A stretch of 64,000 nt of DNA, from contig NZ_JADPJG010000038.1 in NCBI RefSeq assembly GCF_023073335.1, positions 21,084 through 85,083 on the forward strand. The letters run 5' to 3'. The notes beneath the pieces are model-generated. The model searched no databases. It was not told where the DNA came from and worked only from the letters and a program-made list of their open reading frames with translations. Origin of the DNA: Bradyrhizobium sp. 21 (GTDB taxonomy: Bacteria; Pseudomonadota; Alphaproteobacteria; Rhizobiales; Xanthobacteraceae). Shown here piece after piece: positions 17,982 to 26,900 of the stretch. Numbering within the stretch: the stretch's first letter is position 1; every line of letters begins with the position of its first letter. The translations under genes and the position numbers were made by a program.

Positions 17982-18251
17982 GTGCGTATTCTCTCGATGA
18001 TTGCCATTGCCGGCACCATGATTGCGGGCTCGGCCGGTGCGTTCGCCGGCGAGCTTCCCTCTTACGAAGTGAACTCGTTTCCGATCTCGGCGACGCAAGT
18101 GCAGGTGCTCGGCGGCACCGGCGTCGAAGAGCAGTCGCCCGCCCCAGCGATGATCGTCGGCGGCATGCCCGCCTCGCCGGTGCAAATGTCTGTGCTGTCG
18201 CCGCGCGTGAAGCGGCTTGCGAGCGCTGACGCGGCAAGCGCGGCGCGCTAA
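17982..18251 (+). CDS. Small exported hypothetical protein
   Basis: An 89-residue protein of unknown function. The GTG at 17982 is preferred: AACGGAG lies 8 bases before it and it gives a full signal peptide (VRILSMIAIAGTM... ending SAGAFAG) with cleavage near residue 22. An ATG five codons later is the alternative. The mature part is short, with no Cys and a Pro/Ser/Val-rich sequence that suggests little fixed structure. A longer open frame upstream overlaps the end of the enolase gene and is not protein-like. The gene converges with the next one over a shared hairpin. Confidence 0.6.
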   Translation: MRILSMIAIAGTMIAGSAGAFAGELPSYEVNSFPISATQVQVLGGTGVEEQSPAPAMIVGGMPASPVQMSVLSPRVKRLASADAASAAR

Positions 18252-18260
18252 GCACCTCCT

Positions 18261-18299
18261 GTCATTCCGGGTTCGACGCCACGAAGCGCCCGGAATGAC
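18261..18299. terminator. Bidirectional hairpin between converging genes
   Basis: Perfect 11-base arms GTCATTCCGGG and CCCGGAATGAC around a 17-base loop, placed between two converging stop codons. There is no long T run. The GTCATTCCGGG arm is also typical of dispersed palindromes in these genomes, so it may be a repeat used as a terminator. Confidence 0.6.
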
Positions 18300-18307
18300 C
18301 AGCCGTT

Positions 18308-18655
18308 CTACGTCATGCTGCCCGGCATGAAGCAGCGCACGCGCGGATGGCCGTCGATATAATGCTTCCACACCATGGTGCGGCCGATCTTGTTCGGCTC
18401 GGTGAGCACGGCGCCGTCGGGCACGACGACCCATTCGCCGTCGAGATGCACGCGATAACGGCCCTTGTCGGATTCCCAGTCGACATCGGCGACCACATAG
18501 CCGTCGGCATCCGAGCAGCATTGACCATATTCGCTATGCAGGCTCTCGAACCAGGGTTTCAGCGGCGAGTTCGCGTAGCGCCCGTCGTCGCGCGCCGGCG
18601 CCGGGGTCGCCAGCAGCACCAGCAGCGCAGCGGCACATAGTCTTGCAAGTCGCAT
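18308..18655 (-). CDS. Small exported hypothetical protein
   Basis: A 115-residue exported protein of unknown function. A clear signal peptide (MRLARLCAAALLVLLATPAPA) is cleaved near residue 21. The mature part has a Cys pair (GQCCSDADG) and a late Cys (RVRCFMPG), with conserved-looking VVVPDGAVL and TMVWKHYIDGHPRVRCF, a pattern I recognise in small conserved periplasmic proteins of Bradyrhizobium and relatives. No catalytic motif is evident. It stands alone, with a 352-base gap upstream that must hold its promoter. Confidence 0.75.
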   Translation of the reverse strand: MRLARLCAAALLVLLATPAPARDDGRYANSPLKPWFESLHSEYGQCCSDADGYVVADVDWESDKGRYRVHLDGEWVVVPDGAVLTEPNKIGRTMVWKHYIDGHPRVRCFMPGSMT

Positions 18656-19007
18656 GTCGTCTTTCCGCGGATCGCAATCGGCGCGTGGGGACAGGCGACG
18701 TCGTCCGCCGCTCGCGCCTTCAGAAGGGCACAGAGACTGCGACTCGCTCCCCCAGCAGCTTTGCGACAGCTATGCAAATCCGGCGCCAGCATGCATTCCG
18801 GGGAACTACTGCCGCACGGTGTTGTCCCGCCGGCCCGCACGTCCCGCATGTCCGAGGCACCGGCGATTCCGGCCGCGCTCTTGGAGGCTTTCCTTGTTGC
18901 GCGAGGACGTGTACGAAATTGCCACGGACGCGTTCCGCATCGTTTAATCAACTGTTTCAATTAGAGAAATCGGATGTTGGCGTGACTGGCACTGGACCGT
19001 CAGCGCT
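18656..19007. other. 352-base divergent intergenic region
   Basis: Gap between two divergent genes. Several short frames cross it but none has a ribosome site or protein-like composition, and no hairpin stands out. It presumably holds the promoters of both flanking genes; nothing specific was recognised. Confidence 0.4.
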
Positions 19008-20156
19008 ATGAGTGATTCGAAAGACCTGCTTCCCAGCCAGCAGGAGCAGACCGACTTGCCCGCAAACCAGGTGCAGTTTGCGCTGGTGATTTCGCGCATG
19101 CTCGACACGGTGCGGGAAGACCCGGAAGCCAGGCGGCAGATGGTCTACGATCTCGCCCGCTACAAGCTCCAGGAGCAGTTCACCTACGCCGACGCCAAGA
19201 ACATCGACCAGATGAAGCGGGCCCTCGAGGTCGCAATCGAGGAGGTCGAAAAATTCTCGCGTGACCAGCCGCCCCTGGAGCGGTTGCAGCAACAACACCT
19301 CACATCGTCAAAGGCGACTGAGACAGGCGGTCTTCTGGTGTCCGGCGACGCGACCGTTCTGCGATCAGGGATCGGGACGTCGCGCAGCAAGCTGCCTGCG
19401 ATCTCGGGCCCGCTCTGGCCGGTGATCAAACGGACGACGGCGATCCTGGTTGCCGTTGGCGCCGTCATCCTGATCGTCTCGCAGCGAGACAACATCGCCG
19501 CGCTGCGCCGGCAGATTTCGTCGCAAGTCCCCGAGATCGCGATGGTCGCGCCCAAACCGGAAACGTCGATCACGGTCACCAAGCCGGAAATGGTGACACC
19601 TGCCGCGCCTGCCCCGACGCGCGTCCTTCCAACCGACTACGGCGTCTACGCCTTGGCCGACGACAAGTCGCTGGCGGAGTTGAACGCGACCGGCGTGATG
19701 GCGCCCGACATGCGGATCGCGATATCACCGGAGTTCAAGAAGCCCGATCGTCCGCATCTGCCGAACGGCCGCGTCAAGTTCATCGTGTTTCGCCGGGACG
19801 CCGCGAACTCCATCCCGGAGCGCGTCGAGGTTCGAGTCGTCGCAAAGATCGCCAGAGAATTTTCGACCGACGCCGCCGGCAAGAATCTCAGTGGCGGAGA
19901 GGATGTCGGCGTCATCCGCAACTTCGCCTATCCGTTCCGGGTCTCGCCGATTGCGGGGAAACCCGAGATGTACGAGCTTCACGCCGGCGATTCAGGATCG
20001 GAGCTGCCGCCGGGACATTACGTCCTGAGCCTGGGAACCCAGGCCTATTATTTCCAGGTCGACGGCGAGATCACCGATCCCCGGCAATGCCTCGAGCGGG
20101 TCGTCGCCGGCAACGGCACCTTCTATGCGCCTTGCAAGAAGGCGCGGGCTTATTGA
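19008..20156 (+). CDS. Single-pass membrane protein of unknown function
   Basis: A 382-residue protein with a soluble N-terminal part (1-135), one transmembrane helix at about 141-158 (TTAILVAVGAVILIV), and a larger C-terminal domain (about 200-382) probably in the periplasm. The N-terminal 25-95 region is helical and charged (ISRMLDTVREDPEARRQMV). The periplasmic part is beta-rich, with a late Cys pair (RQCLERV and APCKKARAY). I do not recognise a named family. The ATG at 19008 has only a weak ribosome site. A role in envelope sensing or structure would be a guess. Confidence 0.7.
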   Translation: MSDSKDLLPSQQEQTDLPANQVQFALVISRMLDTVREDPEARRQMVYDLARYKLQEQFTYADAKNIDQMKRALEVAIEEVEKFSRDQPPLERLQQQHLTSSKATETGGLLVSGDATVLRSGIGTSRSKLPAISGPLWPVIKRTTAILVAVGAVILIVSQRDNIAALRRQISSQVPEIAMVAPKPETSITVTKPEMVTPAAPAPTRVLPTDYGVYALADDKSLAELNATGVMAPDMRIAISPEFKKPDRPHLPNGRVKFIVFRRDAANSIPERVEVRVVAKIAREFSTDAAGKNLSGGEDVGVIRNFAYPFRVSPIAGKPEMYELHAGDSGSELPPGHYVLSLGTQAYYFQVDGEITDPRQCLERVVAGNGTFYAPCKKARAY

Positions 20157-20166
20157 CGGTCGCTAC

Positions 20167-20200
20167 TCCGTCATTGCTTCGCTACGCTCGCAATGACGGA
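20167..20200. terminator. Palindromic hairpin after the single-pass membrane protein gene
   Basis: Perfect 11-base arms TCCGTCATTGC and GCAATGACGGA around TTCGCTACGCTC, 10 bases after a stop codon and between converging genes. No T run. It belongs to the GTCATTGC palindrome type common in these genomes and probably ends transcription from both sides. Confidence 0.6.
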
Positions 20201-20235
20201 TTGGGGGCGAGCGCCGCGCGGACCTCGGAGGCAGC

Positions 20236-20850
20236 CTACTGCTTCGGTGCCGGCGCCATCATCGCGCCGCCCTTCTTCGCCGCGGGCGCGGGCTTCGTCG
20301 TGGCGGTCGCCTGCGCCGGGAGATATTTGGCGACGATGGCGGGATCGACCTGGGCGATGTTGGCGTCGGGCAGGCGCGTCCAGGTCTCGTCCTTGCCGAA
20401 CAGGGAAATGCCGAGGAAGCCTCGCATGGTCAGCGTCTGACCATCCGGGCTCACCGTCATCTTGGCCTTCCAGATATTGCCGTCGCGCGGATTGACCACG
20501 TTGCCGCCGTCATACTTCAAGCCGTCGCGCTTCATGTCGCGGATGAAGGAGAGCCCGAGCACCGGCGCGTTCTTGCGATCGTCGGCGCATTTCGCGCAGA
20601 TCTCGTTCGGATCGTCGCCGGGGCGCGGAAAGGTCTTTGCGATCACGCCTTCGAAGATGCCGTTATGATCGATGAAGAGAAACCATCCCACCGTCTTGCC
20701 GTCTTCGACCTTTTGCCAAAGGCCCGCGGCGGTTGGTTGAGCCTGCGCCGCCGGGGCTTGCGCGGCAGCCGGCCTCGCCGCGCCGAGCGTCAGCGCAAGA
20801 CCGAGCGCGAGTAGCGAGAGCAGCCGAAAGCTGGAAAAGAGATTCCGCAT
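20236..20850 (-). CDS. Exported DUF2147 family protein
   Basis: A 204-residue exported protein of the DUF2147 family. The signal peptide runs to about residue 31 (a Leu-rich core ending PAAAQ). The mature domain has the family's GLWQKVEDGKTVGWF opening, the Cys pair in EICAKCADD, and the later GGNVVNPRDGNIWKAKM and LTMRGFLGISLFGK, a lipocalin-like barrel pattern. The ATG at 20850 is preferred over the in-frame GTG three codons earlier because AAGGTGAT lies 5 bases before it. The function of the family is unknown; it is periplasmic. Confidence 0.85.
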   Translation of the reverse strand: MRNLFSSFRLLSLLALGLALTLGAARPAAAQAPAAQAQPTAAGLWQKVEDGKTVGWFLFIDHNGIFEGVIAKTFPRPGDDPNEICAKCADDRKNAPVLGLSFIRDMKRDGLKYDGGNVVNPRDGNIWKAKMTVSPDGQTLTMRGFLGISLFGKDETWTRLPDANIAQVDPAIVAKYLPAQATATTKPAPAAKKGGAMMAPAPKQ

Positions 20851-20973
20851 TATGATCACCTTGCTAGTCCAATCACCTTACTTGCAAAGACTGGAATGGC
20901 CGTAGAGTACGGCGATTTCGCGAACCGTTCCAGCACCAGAAACATGGGGCAGCGCCTGCCGTTCCCGCCGCCG

Positions 20974-22002
20974 TTAGTTGACACCCAGCTTCTTTTGCAG
21001 GCTGGAGGACGAGGTCGTGTACTGGAACACGAGCCGCTTCTCCGGATAGACGTAGCGATGGGCTTTTTGCGACATCAGCGCGCCCTCGTGGAAGCCGCAC
21101 AGGATCAGCTTGATCTTGCCGGGATAGGTGTTGATGTCGCCGATCGCGAAGATGCCCGGCACGTTGGTCTCGAACGCGGATGTCTCGACCGGCACCAGAT
21201 TGTTCTCCAGCGCGATGCCCCAGTTCGCGACCGGACCGAGCTTCATGGTCAGCCCGAAGAACGGCAGCATGGTGTCGCAGGCAATTTCGGTCACGTTGTT
21301 GTCGTTGCCCTTGACGGTGGCGCCCGTCAGCTTGCCCTCGGTGCCTGACAGCGCGGTGACCTGGCCGAGCTGCAGATCCATCTTGCCGCCGGCAACCAGC
21401 GCGCGCATCTGCTCGACGCTGTGGGGCGCGGCGCGAAAATCGTCGCGACGGTGCAAGAGCGTGATGCGCTTGGCGACCGGATGCAGATTGAGTGTCCAGT
21501 CGAGCGCGGAATCGCCGCCGCCCACGATCAGCACGTTCTTGTCGCGGAACGTCTCCATCTTGCGCACGGCGTAATGCACCGAGCTTCCTTCATAGGCTTC
21601 GATGCCGGGCACCGGCGGACGCTTGGGCTGGAACGAGCCGCCGCCGGCCGCGATCACCAATACCTTGCACTCGAACACCTTGCCGGCGTCAGTGGTGCAG
21701 CGGAACAGGGGATCGCCGATCTTCTCCACGGTCTCGATCATCTCGCCGAGATGGAAGGTCGGATGGAACGGCTTGATCTGCTCCATCAATGAGTCGGTGA
21801 GGCCCTGCCCCGAAACCTGCGGAATGCCGGGAATGTCGTAGATCGGCTTTTCCGGATAGAGCTCGGCGCACTGGCCACCGACCTTGTCGAGGATGTCGAC
21901 GAAATGCGCCTTCATGTCGAGAAGGCCAAGCTCGAAGGCGGCGAACAGGCCGCAAGGGCCGGCGCCAATAATCAGCACGTCGGTTTTGATCACGTCGCTC
22001 AT
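20974..22002 (-). CDS. Ferredoxin-NADP+ reductase (thioredoxin-reductase-like type)
   Basis: A 342-residue flavoprotein of the TrxR-like ferredoxin-NADP+ reductase family. It has the FAD GxGxxG at 13-18 (GAGPCG), the NADPH-binding VGGGDSALDW, and the C-terminal IGDINTYPGK that contacts the flavin. The CxxC redox pair of true thioredoxin reductase is absent from the central domain, so it should pass electrons between NADPH and ferredoxin rather than reduce thioredoxin. The aromatic C-terminal tail (YTTSSSS) is typical of this type. A 2Fe-2S ferredoxin, a plausible partner, is encoded 0.7 kb away on the same strand. Confidence 0.92.
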   Translation of the reverse strand: MSDVIKTDVLIIGAGPCGLFAAFELGLLDMKAHFVDILDKVGGQCAELYPEKPIYDIPGIPQVSGQGLTDSLMEQIKPFHPTFHLGEMIETVEKIGDPLFRCTTDAGKVFECKVLVIAAGGGSFQPKRPPVPGIEAYEGSSVHYAVRKMETFRDKNVLIVGGGDSALDWTLNLHPVAKRITLLHRRDDFRAAPHSVEQMRALVAGGKMDLQLGQVTALSGTEGKLTGATVKGNDNNVTEIACDTMLPFFGLTMKLGPVANWGIALENNLVPVETSAFETNVPGIFAIGDINTYPGKIKLILCGFHEGALMSQKAHRYVYPEKRLVFQYTTSSSSLQKKLGVN

Positions 22003-22184
22003 GTCGTCTCTTTATCGATCGTTATCGGTTGGACGGCGCCCTTTGGGCCGAGGTGACCCTGCCTGTCTAGCCAACGGGGATGGATCAGGGAAGGCATAAA
22101 AGCGGGAGCGCCCCGCAGCCGCGCCCACTTGCCGGGCCAAAATAACTGGGCTGTAACGAGCAAGGACATGACGGAGATCAATCG

Positions 22185-22652
22185 GTGAACGCACCAAGCC
22201 GCCACGATACGACGCCGCGCCTGGAGGACTACCCCTATCGCATCGGCGACAACGTCCGCTTCGGCGATCTCGATCCGAACCAGCACGTCAACAACGCAGT
22301 CTACGCCACCTATTTCGAGACCGGCCGTGTCACGCTGATGAAGAGCCCGGAGTACGGGCTGACACCGCCGGGGCTTGCCTGGATCATGGTGCGGCTCGAC
22401 ATCCATTTCCGCGCAGAGCTGCATTGGCCGAGCACGATCGAGCTCGGCCTTGGCGTCGTGAAACTGGGACGGACCTCGGTGACGTTCGAGCAGGTCGTGT
22501 TTTCGAACGGGACGTGCATTGCGTCCGCGACGTCGGTCGGCGTCATGCTCGACGAGGCGACACGGCGGCCGGCGCCGCTCACTGCGGACGTGATCGAAAA
22601 GCTAAGACCCTGGCACAAGCGCGGCATCGAGGTCGCGCCGCCAAGCTCGTAA
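22185..22652 (+). CDS. Acyl-CoA thioesterase, 4HBT hotdog family
   Basis: A 155-residue hotdog-fold protein. The motif RFGDLDPNQHVNNAVYATYF near residues 25-44 holds the catalytic Asp of the 4-hydroxybenzoyl-CoA thioesterase family. It would hydrolyse an acyl- or aryl-CoA in the cytoplasm; the substrate is open. It starts with GTG at 22185, with ACGGAGA 6 bases before it. The gene is divergent from the ferredoxin reductase gene and convergent with the ferredoxin gene, and is probably transcribed alone. Confidence 0.87.
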   Translation: MNAPSRHDTTPRLEDYPYRIGDNVRFGDLDPNQHVNNAVYATYFETGRVTLMKSPEYGLTPPGLAWIMVRLDIHFRAELHWPSTIELGLGVVKLGRTSVTFEQVVFSNGTCIASATSVGVMLDEATRRPAPLTADVIEKLRPWHKRGIEVAPPSS

Positions 22653-22704
22653 TTCAATCAACAAGCAAATGGCTTGTCGGGCAGGACCAGGCCTGAAGCG
22701 AGGA

Positions 22705-23025
22705 TCAGGCCTGGCGCTCCGGCGTCGCCACGACGAGGCCGTCGAGCTCGTCGGAGACCTTGATCTGGCAGGACAGGCGCGAATTCGGGCGCACGTCGAA
22801 GCCGAAGTCGAGCATGTCCTCTTCCATCGGCGTCGGGCTGCCGACCTTCTCGCGCCAGGCTTCGTCGACATAGACATGGCAGGTGGCGCAGGCGCAGGCG
22901 CCGCCGCATTCCGCTTCGATGCCGGGAACGCTGTTGCGGATGGCGGCTTCCATCACGGTCGCGCCGTTCTCGACGTCCACCGTACGGGTTTCGCCCTTGT
23001 GATCGACAAAGTGAATTTTGGCCAT
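22705..23025 (-). CDS. 2Fe-2S ferredoxin, adrenodoxin/putidaredoxin type
   Basis: A 106-residue vertebrate-type 2Fe-2S ferredoxin. The cluster ligands are Cys40, Cys46, Cys49 (C-x5-C-x2-C within ECGGACACATC) and Cys86; Cys44 is a further, non-ligand Cys. The loops AWREKVGSPTPMEEDMLDF and RLSCQIKVSDELDGL are diagnostic. Such ferredoxins carry electrons to cytochrome P450s, Rieske oxygenases or Fe-S assembly. No P450 or isc gene is close, and the FNR gene 0.7 kb downstream is the likely reductase. Confidence 0.94.
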   Translation of the reverse strand: MAKIHFVDHKGETRTVDVENGATVMEAAIRNSVPGIEAECGGACACATCHVYVDEAWREKVGSPTPMEEDMLDFGFDVRPNSRLSCQIKVSDELDGLVVATPERQA

Positions 23026-23190
23026 GTGTGCTCGTGCTGCCGCGATCTAGGAAATGAAGGAGGGTCCGGGCTGTCCTATAACGGGTCGGTCAGCCCGGCG
23101 CCATAGCGTTTTGATAGGACGAGAATCCCGCTTCGCGGCAAGAAAACCCGTCAAAACAAATGACTAGGGCACGGTTCTGGCCCTGTCGCC

Positions 23191-23565
23191 CTAGTGCTTC
23201 AGAATCGCCTCGATGGCGGCACGGGCTTCGGTCACCGCCTCTTTCAGCGCGGCGAAGGCGTGGGGCCGGCCCTGGCCGGTCCGGATCGCGGTCTCCAGGC
23301 TGGCTGCGGCATCCGCCACCGCAAAGGCGCCGATCCCGCGCGCCGAGCCCTTGAGCTTGTGGGCGAGTGCGCCGGCATCAGTCGGCAGCGCGGCCATCGC
23401 CGCGACCAGGCGGACCGCCTGCTCGGCAAACATCGCCAGCACTTCCTGCTCCAGCTCAGCGTCGCCGAGCGTCATGCGGGCGAGATGATCGAGGTCGAGC
23501 GGGCAATCGATGGGGGCAAGCGGGGGCGAGGCCATCCAGTCCATCCGTTGCAGTTCAGGCGTCAT
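23191..23565 (-). CDS. Histidine phosphotransfer (Hpt) domain protein
   Basis: A 124-residue single-domain Hpt protein. The phospho-acceptor is His69 in LAHKLKGSARGIGA, inside a four-helix bundle of the usual size. It would shuttle a phosphoryl group between hybrid histidine kinases and response regulators in the cytoplasm. No kinase or regulator is adjacent; the nearest hybrid kinase here is 21 kb away. It is divergent from the giant coiled-coil gene, and a degenerate CtrA-like box (TTAA-N7-TTCG) lies 74-88 bases upstream of its start, suggesting cell-cycle control. Confidence 0.9.
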   Translation of the reverse strand: MTPELQRMDWMASPPLAPIDCPLDLDHLARMTLGDAELEQEVLAMFAEQAVRLVAAMAALPTDAGALAHKLKGSARGIGAFAVADAAASLETAIRTGQGRPHAFAALKEAVTEARAAIEAILKH

Positions 23566-23637
23566 GGCGCAGGCCCCGGCATCGCGCGATGTCCGCCGGT
23601 CGGGCGGTCAGGTTCCCTCCACCAAGCATGGAAATGG

Positions 23638-23652
23638 TTAACGAAGTGTTCG
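23638..23652. promoter_or_regulatory. Degenerate CtrA-like box near the Hpt gene
   Basis: TTAA (23638-23641), 7 bases, then TTCG (23649-23652): one full half-site and one half-site with two mismatches to TTAA-N7-TTAA. It lies about 75 bases upstream of the Hpt start codon, a usual position for activation. Confidence 0.3.
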
Positions 23653-23757
23653 GGCTGTTTTGCGCAAATCTGCCTGTTTATTGCCGAAAAGTTGCCGCAA
23701 TCCGGCGAGTTCGGTGGAGAATTGCATTTATTGCTAAGGCGTTACGGCGCGATCCTG

Positions 23758-23784
23758 TTAACGATGATTAAGATTGTCTTAATC
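23758..23784. promoter_or_regulatory. Perfect CtrA-binding box (TTAA-N7-TTAA)
   Basis: TTAA at 23768-23771 and TTAA at 23779-23782 are spaced by exactly 7 bases, the full CtrA consensus. They sit within a perfect palindrome GATTAAGA-TTG-TCTTAATC (23766-23784). A third TTAA lies six bases before, at 23758-23761. The site is about 180 bases upstream of the giant coiled-coil gene and about 200 bases from the Hpt gene, so it could act on either. Confidence 0.6.
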
Positions 23785-23960
23785 GCGGGCATTTCATTCG
23801 CGACGCTCTGCCAATAGGATGTTTTGGAAATTGGCGGACAAGCCGTCCGGGTGGGGACGGCTCGGAGATCCGCGCAAGCGGCATGATCCGGACTGTGGGC
23901 TTGCGCAGCGCGCAGGGCTCGCGGGGGGACGCGTACAAGTAACGAGGGCTCGGACTGAAC

Positions 23961-26900
23961 ATGGCGAACACTCCGAAAAAGGCCAAAGACCCCACAGAAG
24001 TTGCGCTTTCTGCGATCCAGGAAGCCCTCAACATCAGCGACACGGCCGCGGACACCAGCCGCAACGCCTCGATGCGCAACGAAAATTCGCCTCCGGTGGC
24101 GCCACCGACTCCCCCGATGTTCGACGATCCGAGCTTCGACCCGCGGCCTGCCGCGAACGAACGCACGATGTTCGACCCGATCGATGAGCCGCGCAGCGCG
24201 CGCCGCGCCGCCAATGACGACCGCGAGACCATCGGCCAGTTGCTCCAGGCGCTTCAGAAGGGCCGCCCTGCCCGCAGCGTCTATACCTTCGCCACCGTTT
24301 TCGCCGGCGTCTGGCTCGCGGCCTGCGCCGCGCTGACGGTCGGCTTCCTGCCCTCGATCCAGGCCGCCATGGGCCAGAGCGGCGGCGTGCTCGTCATCGC
24401 CGGCCTGGTCGCGATGTTCTTCGCGCCGATCATGCTGTTCTACTTCCTCGCCAGCCTCGTCTGGCGCGGCCAGGAAATGCGCATGATCGCGCAGGCGATG
24501 GCGCAGGTCGCAATCCGCTTCTCCGAGCCGGAAGGCTCGGCCTCCGATTCCATGGTCACCGTCGGCCAGGCCATCCGCCGCGAAGTCGCGGCGATGGGCG
24601 ACGGCATCGAGCGCGCCATTGCGCGCGCCGGCGAGCTCGAGACGCTGGTCGCCAACGAGGTTGCGGCGCTCGAACGCGCCTATTCCGACAACGAAGTGCG
24701 CATCCGCGCCCTGCTCCAGGACATCGCGCATCAGCGCGACAATCTGGTCGGCCAGGCCGAGCAGGTCCGCAGCGCCATCTCCGGCGTGCAGATCGATTTG
24801 CGCCATGACATCGCGCTGATCTCGGACGCGATCGCCTCGCGCGTCGACGAGGTCGCCAAGTCCATCACCGGCGCTCTCGAAGAGCGCGGCGCCCACATCA
24901 CCGGTGCGCTGAGCAATGCCGGCGACAACATGATCCTCGCGCTCGGTGAGCGCGGCGGCGACCTGCTCGACCGCCTCGAGGAGGCCAGCAACGAGACCAC
25001 GCGCGCCGTGCTCGATGCCAGCGAGCGGCTGACCACCAGCCTCAACTTCAAGACCGGCCACGTCCACGACGAGTTCGTCGACCTCGCCGACCGCGTCCAC
25101 GAGATGCTGAACGAGCGCATCGACCGCATCACCGGCGAGTTCGAGCAGCGCTCCGCCGCGATCGTCGACGGCATCTCCGAACGCACCGAGCAGGTGCACG
25201 ACAGCCTGAAGAATTCGTCGGACTCGCTGCTGCTCGAGCTCGAGCTGCGCTCCAACGACCTCTCCGCCAAGATCGACGACGCCGGCAACCGGCTCGCCGG
25301 CCAGATCATGACCAGCGGCGACAAGGCGAGCGATGCACTCGACGCCACCGTCAACACGCTGGTCGCCAAGGTCGTCAGCCAGACCGAGACCGCGCACGAT
25401 TCGCTGTCACTCCAGATGAGCGCCTTCGACGAGCTGGTGAAGAACCAGGGTACCGAGCTGGTCGAGAAGTTCGCCCGCGACTCCGGCACGCTGGGCGCGC
25501 TGATCACGCGCCACATCTCCGAATTCGACCGCACCGTGAAGACCTTCGGCGGCGAGATCGTCGATCGCATGGGCCAGCGCACCCAGGACATCCACGAATC
25601 GCTGAAGGCCTATGTCGACAATTTCGACACCCGCTTCACCTCCAACGGCGGCGCGATCACGGCTGTCCTCGACCAGCGCCTGCTGCAGTTCGAGACCACG
25701 ATCGGCGAACGTGTCACCCACCTCGATGCCTCGCTGAACGGCAAGATCTCCGGCCTCGACTCGACGATCGACGGTCACATCAAGACCTTCGACGAGCAAC
25801 TCGTCGGCCGAGTCGCAGCGCTCGAACAGTCGTTCGACTCCCGCGCGAAGTCGGTCACCGAAACCATCGATGAACGTCTCAACACGCTCGCGACCTCGCT
25901 GACCGATGGAGCTGCGCAGGCGATCCAGTCGGTCGACACGCGGTTGACCCACCTCACGACGACGCTCACTGGCGGCGCGTCCGAGGCACTCGAGGCCATC
26001 GACTCCCGCCTGACCAACCTCACGACGACGCTGACCGACGGCGCATCGCAGACGATCCAGACGATCGATACGCGCCTGACGCATCTCACGACGACATTCA
26101 ACAGCGGTGCGTCGCAGGCGCTCGAGTCCGTCGACAGCCGCCTCACCTACCTGACGACCGCCCTGACCAACGGCGCATCGCAGGCCGTGCAGTCGATCGA
26201 CACCCGCCTCACCCTCCTGACCTCGACGCTCACGGACGGCACCGCGCAGGCGATCGAGGCGGTCGACCGGCGCATCACCGGCGTCACCGAGATCATCGAC
26301 GGCCGCAGCATGCATCTGACCGACACGGTCACGGCACGCTTCCAGGACATCCACCAGGCCATCGAGACCAAGGTCGGCTCGGTCGCCAGCGACATCGACG
26401 TGCGCGTGGCGCAGTTCGAGGACCTGCTCGGCTCGCGCGTCGAGGCCGTCGCCGGCCGCATCGAGAGCAGCGGACGCCAGGCCAGCGAGGACATGATGTC
26501 CCGCGCCGAGATGATCTCGACCGCGATCCGCTCGCATGTCGAGGATGCCGAGCGCTCGCTCACCAACCTCGTGGTCAACACCAGCGAGACCATCCAGACC
26601 GGCGCGCGCACCGCCCAGCAGTCGCTGATGACGGTCTCCTCCGACGTCAACGCCCAGCTCAAGATGACCTCCGCCGAGGTCGAGCGCGCGCTGACCGCGG
26701 TCGGCACCGGTGCCGCGAACTCGATCCTGAGCAGTGCCCGCGAGGCACAGACGACGCTGGTCGCCGCATCCGGCGATGCCTCCAACCAGATCAAGGGGCT
26801 CGCGGCCGACGTCGAACGCACGCTGTCATCGGCGGGCTCGGCGACCGCAGCCTCGATCCTGGCCGGCGCTCGCGAGGTGCAAACCACGCTCGTCACGGCG

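Larger units (their letters stand above)
23566..23960. other. 395-base divergent intergenic region with CtrA-type boxes
   Basis: The region between the Hpt gene and the giant coiled-coil gene. Its middle (about 23630-23800) is markedly richer in A+T than the flanks and holds three TTAA tetramers in 25 bases plus a further half-box pair at 23638-23652. The part from 23800 to the start codon is GC-rich and shows nothing else recognisable. Confidence 0.55.

Noticed and set aside
20974..22002. Thioredoxin reductase
   Set aside because: The fold and FAD/NADPH motifs fit, but the central CxxC redox pair is missing; the aromatic C-terminal tail fits TrxR-like ferredoxin-NADP reductase.
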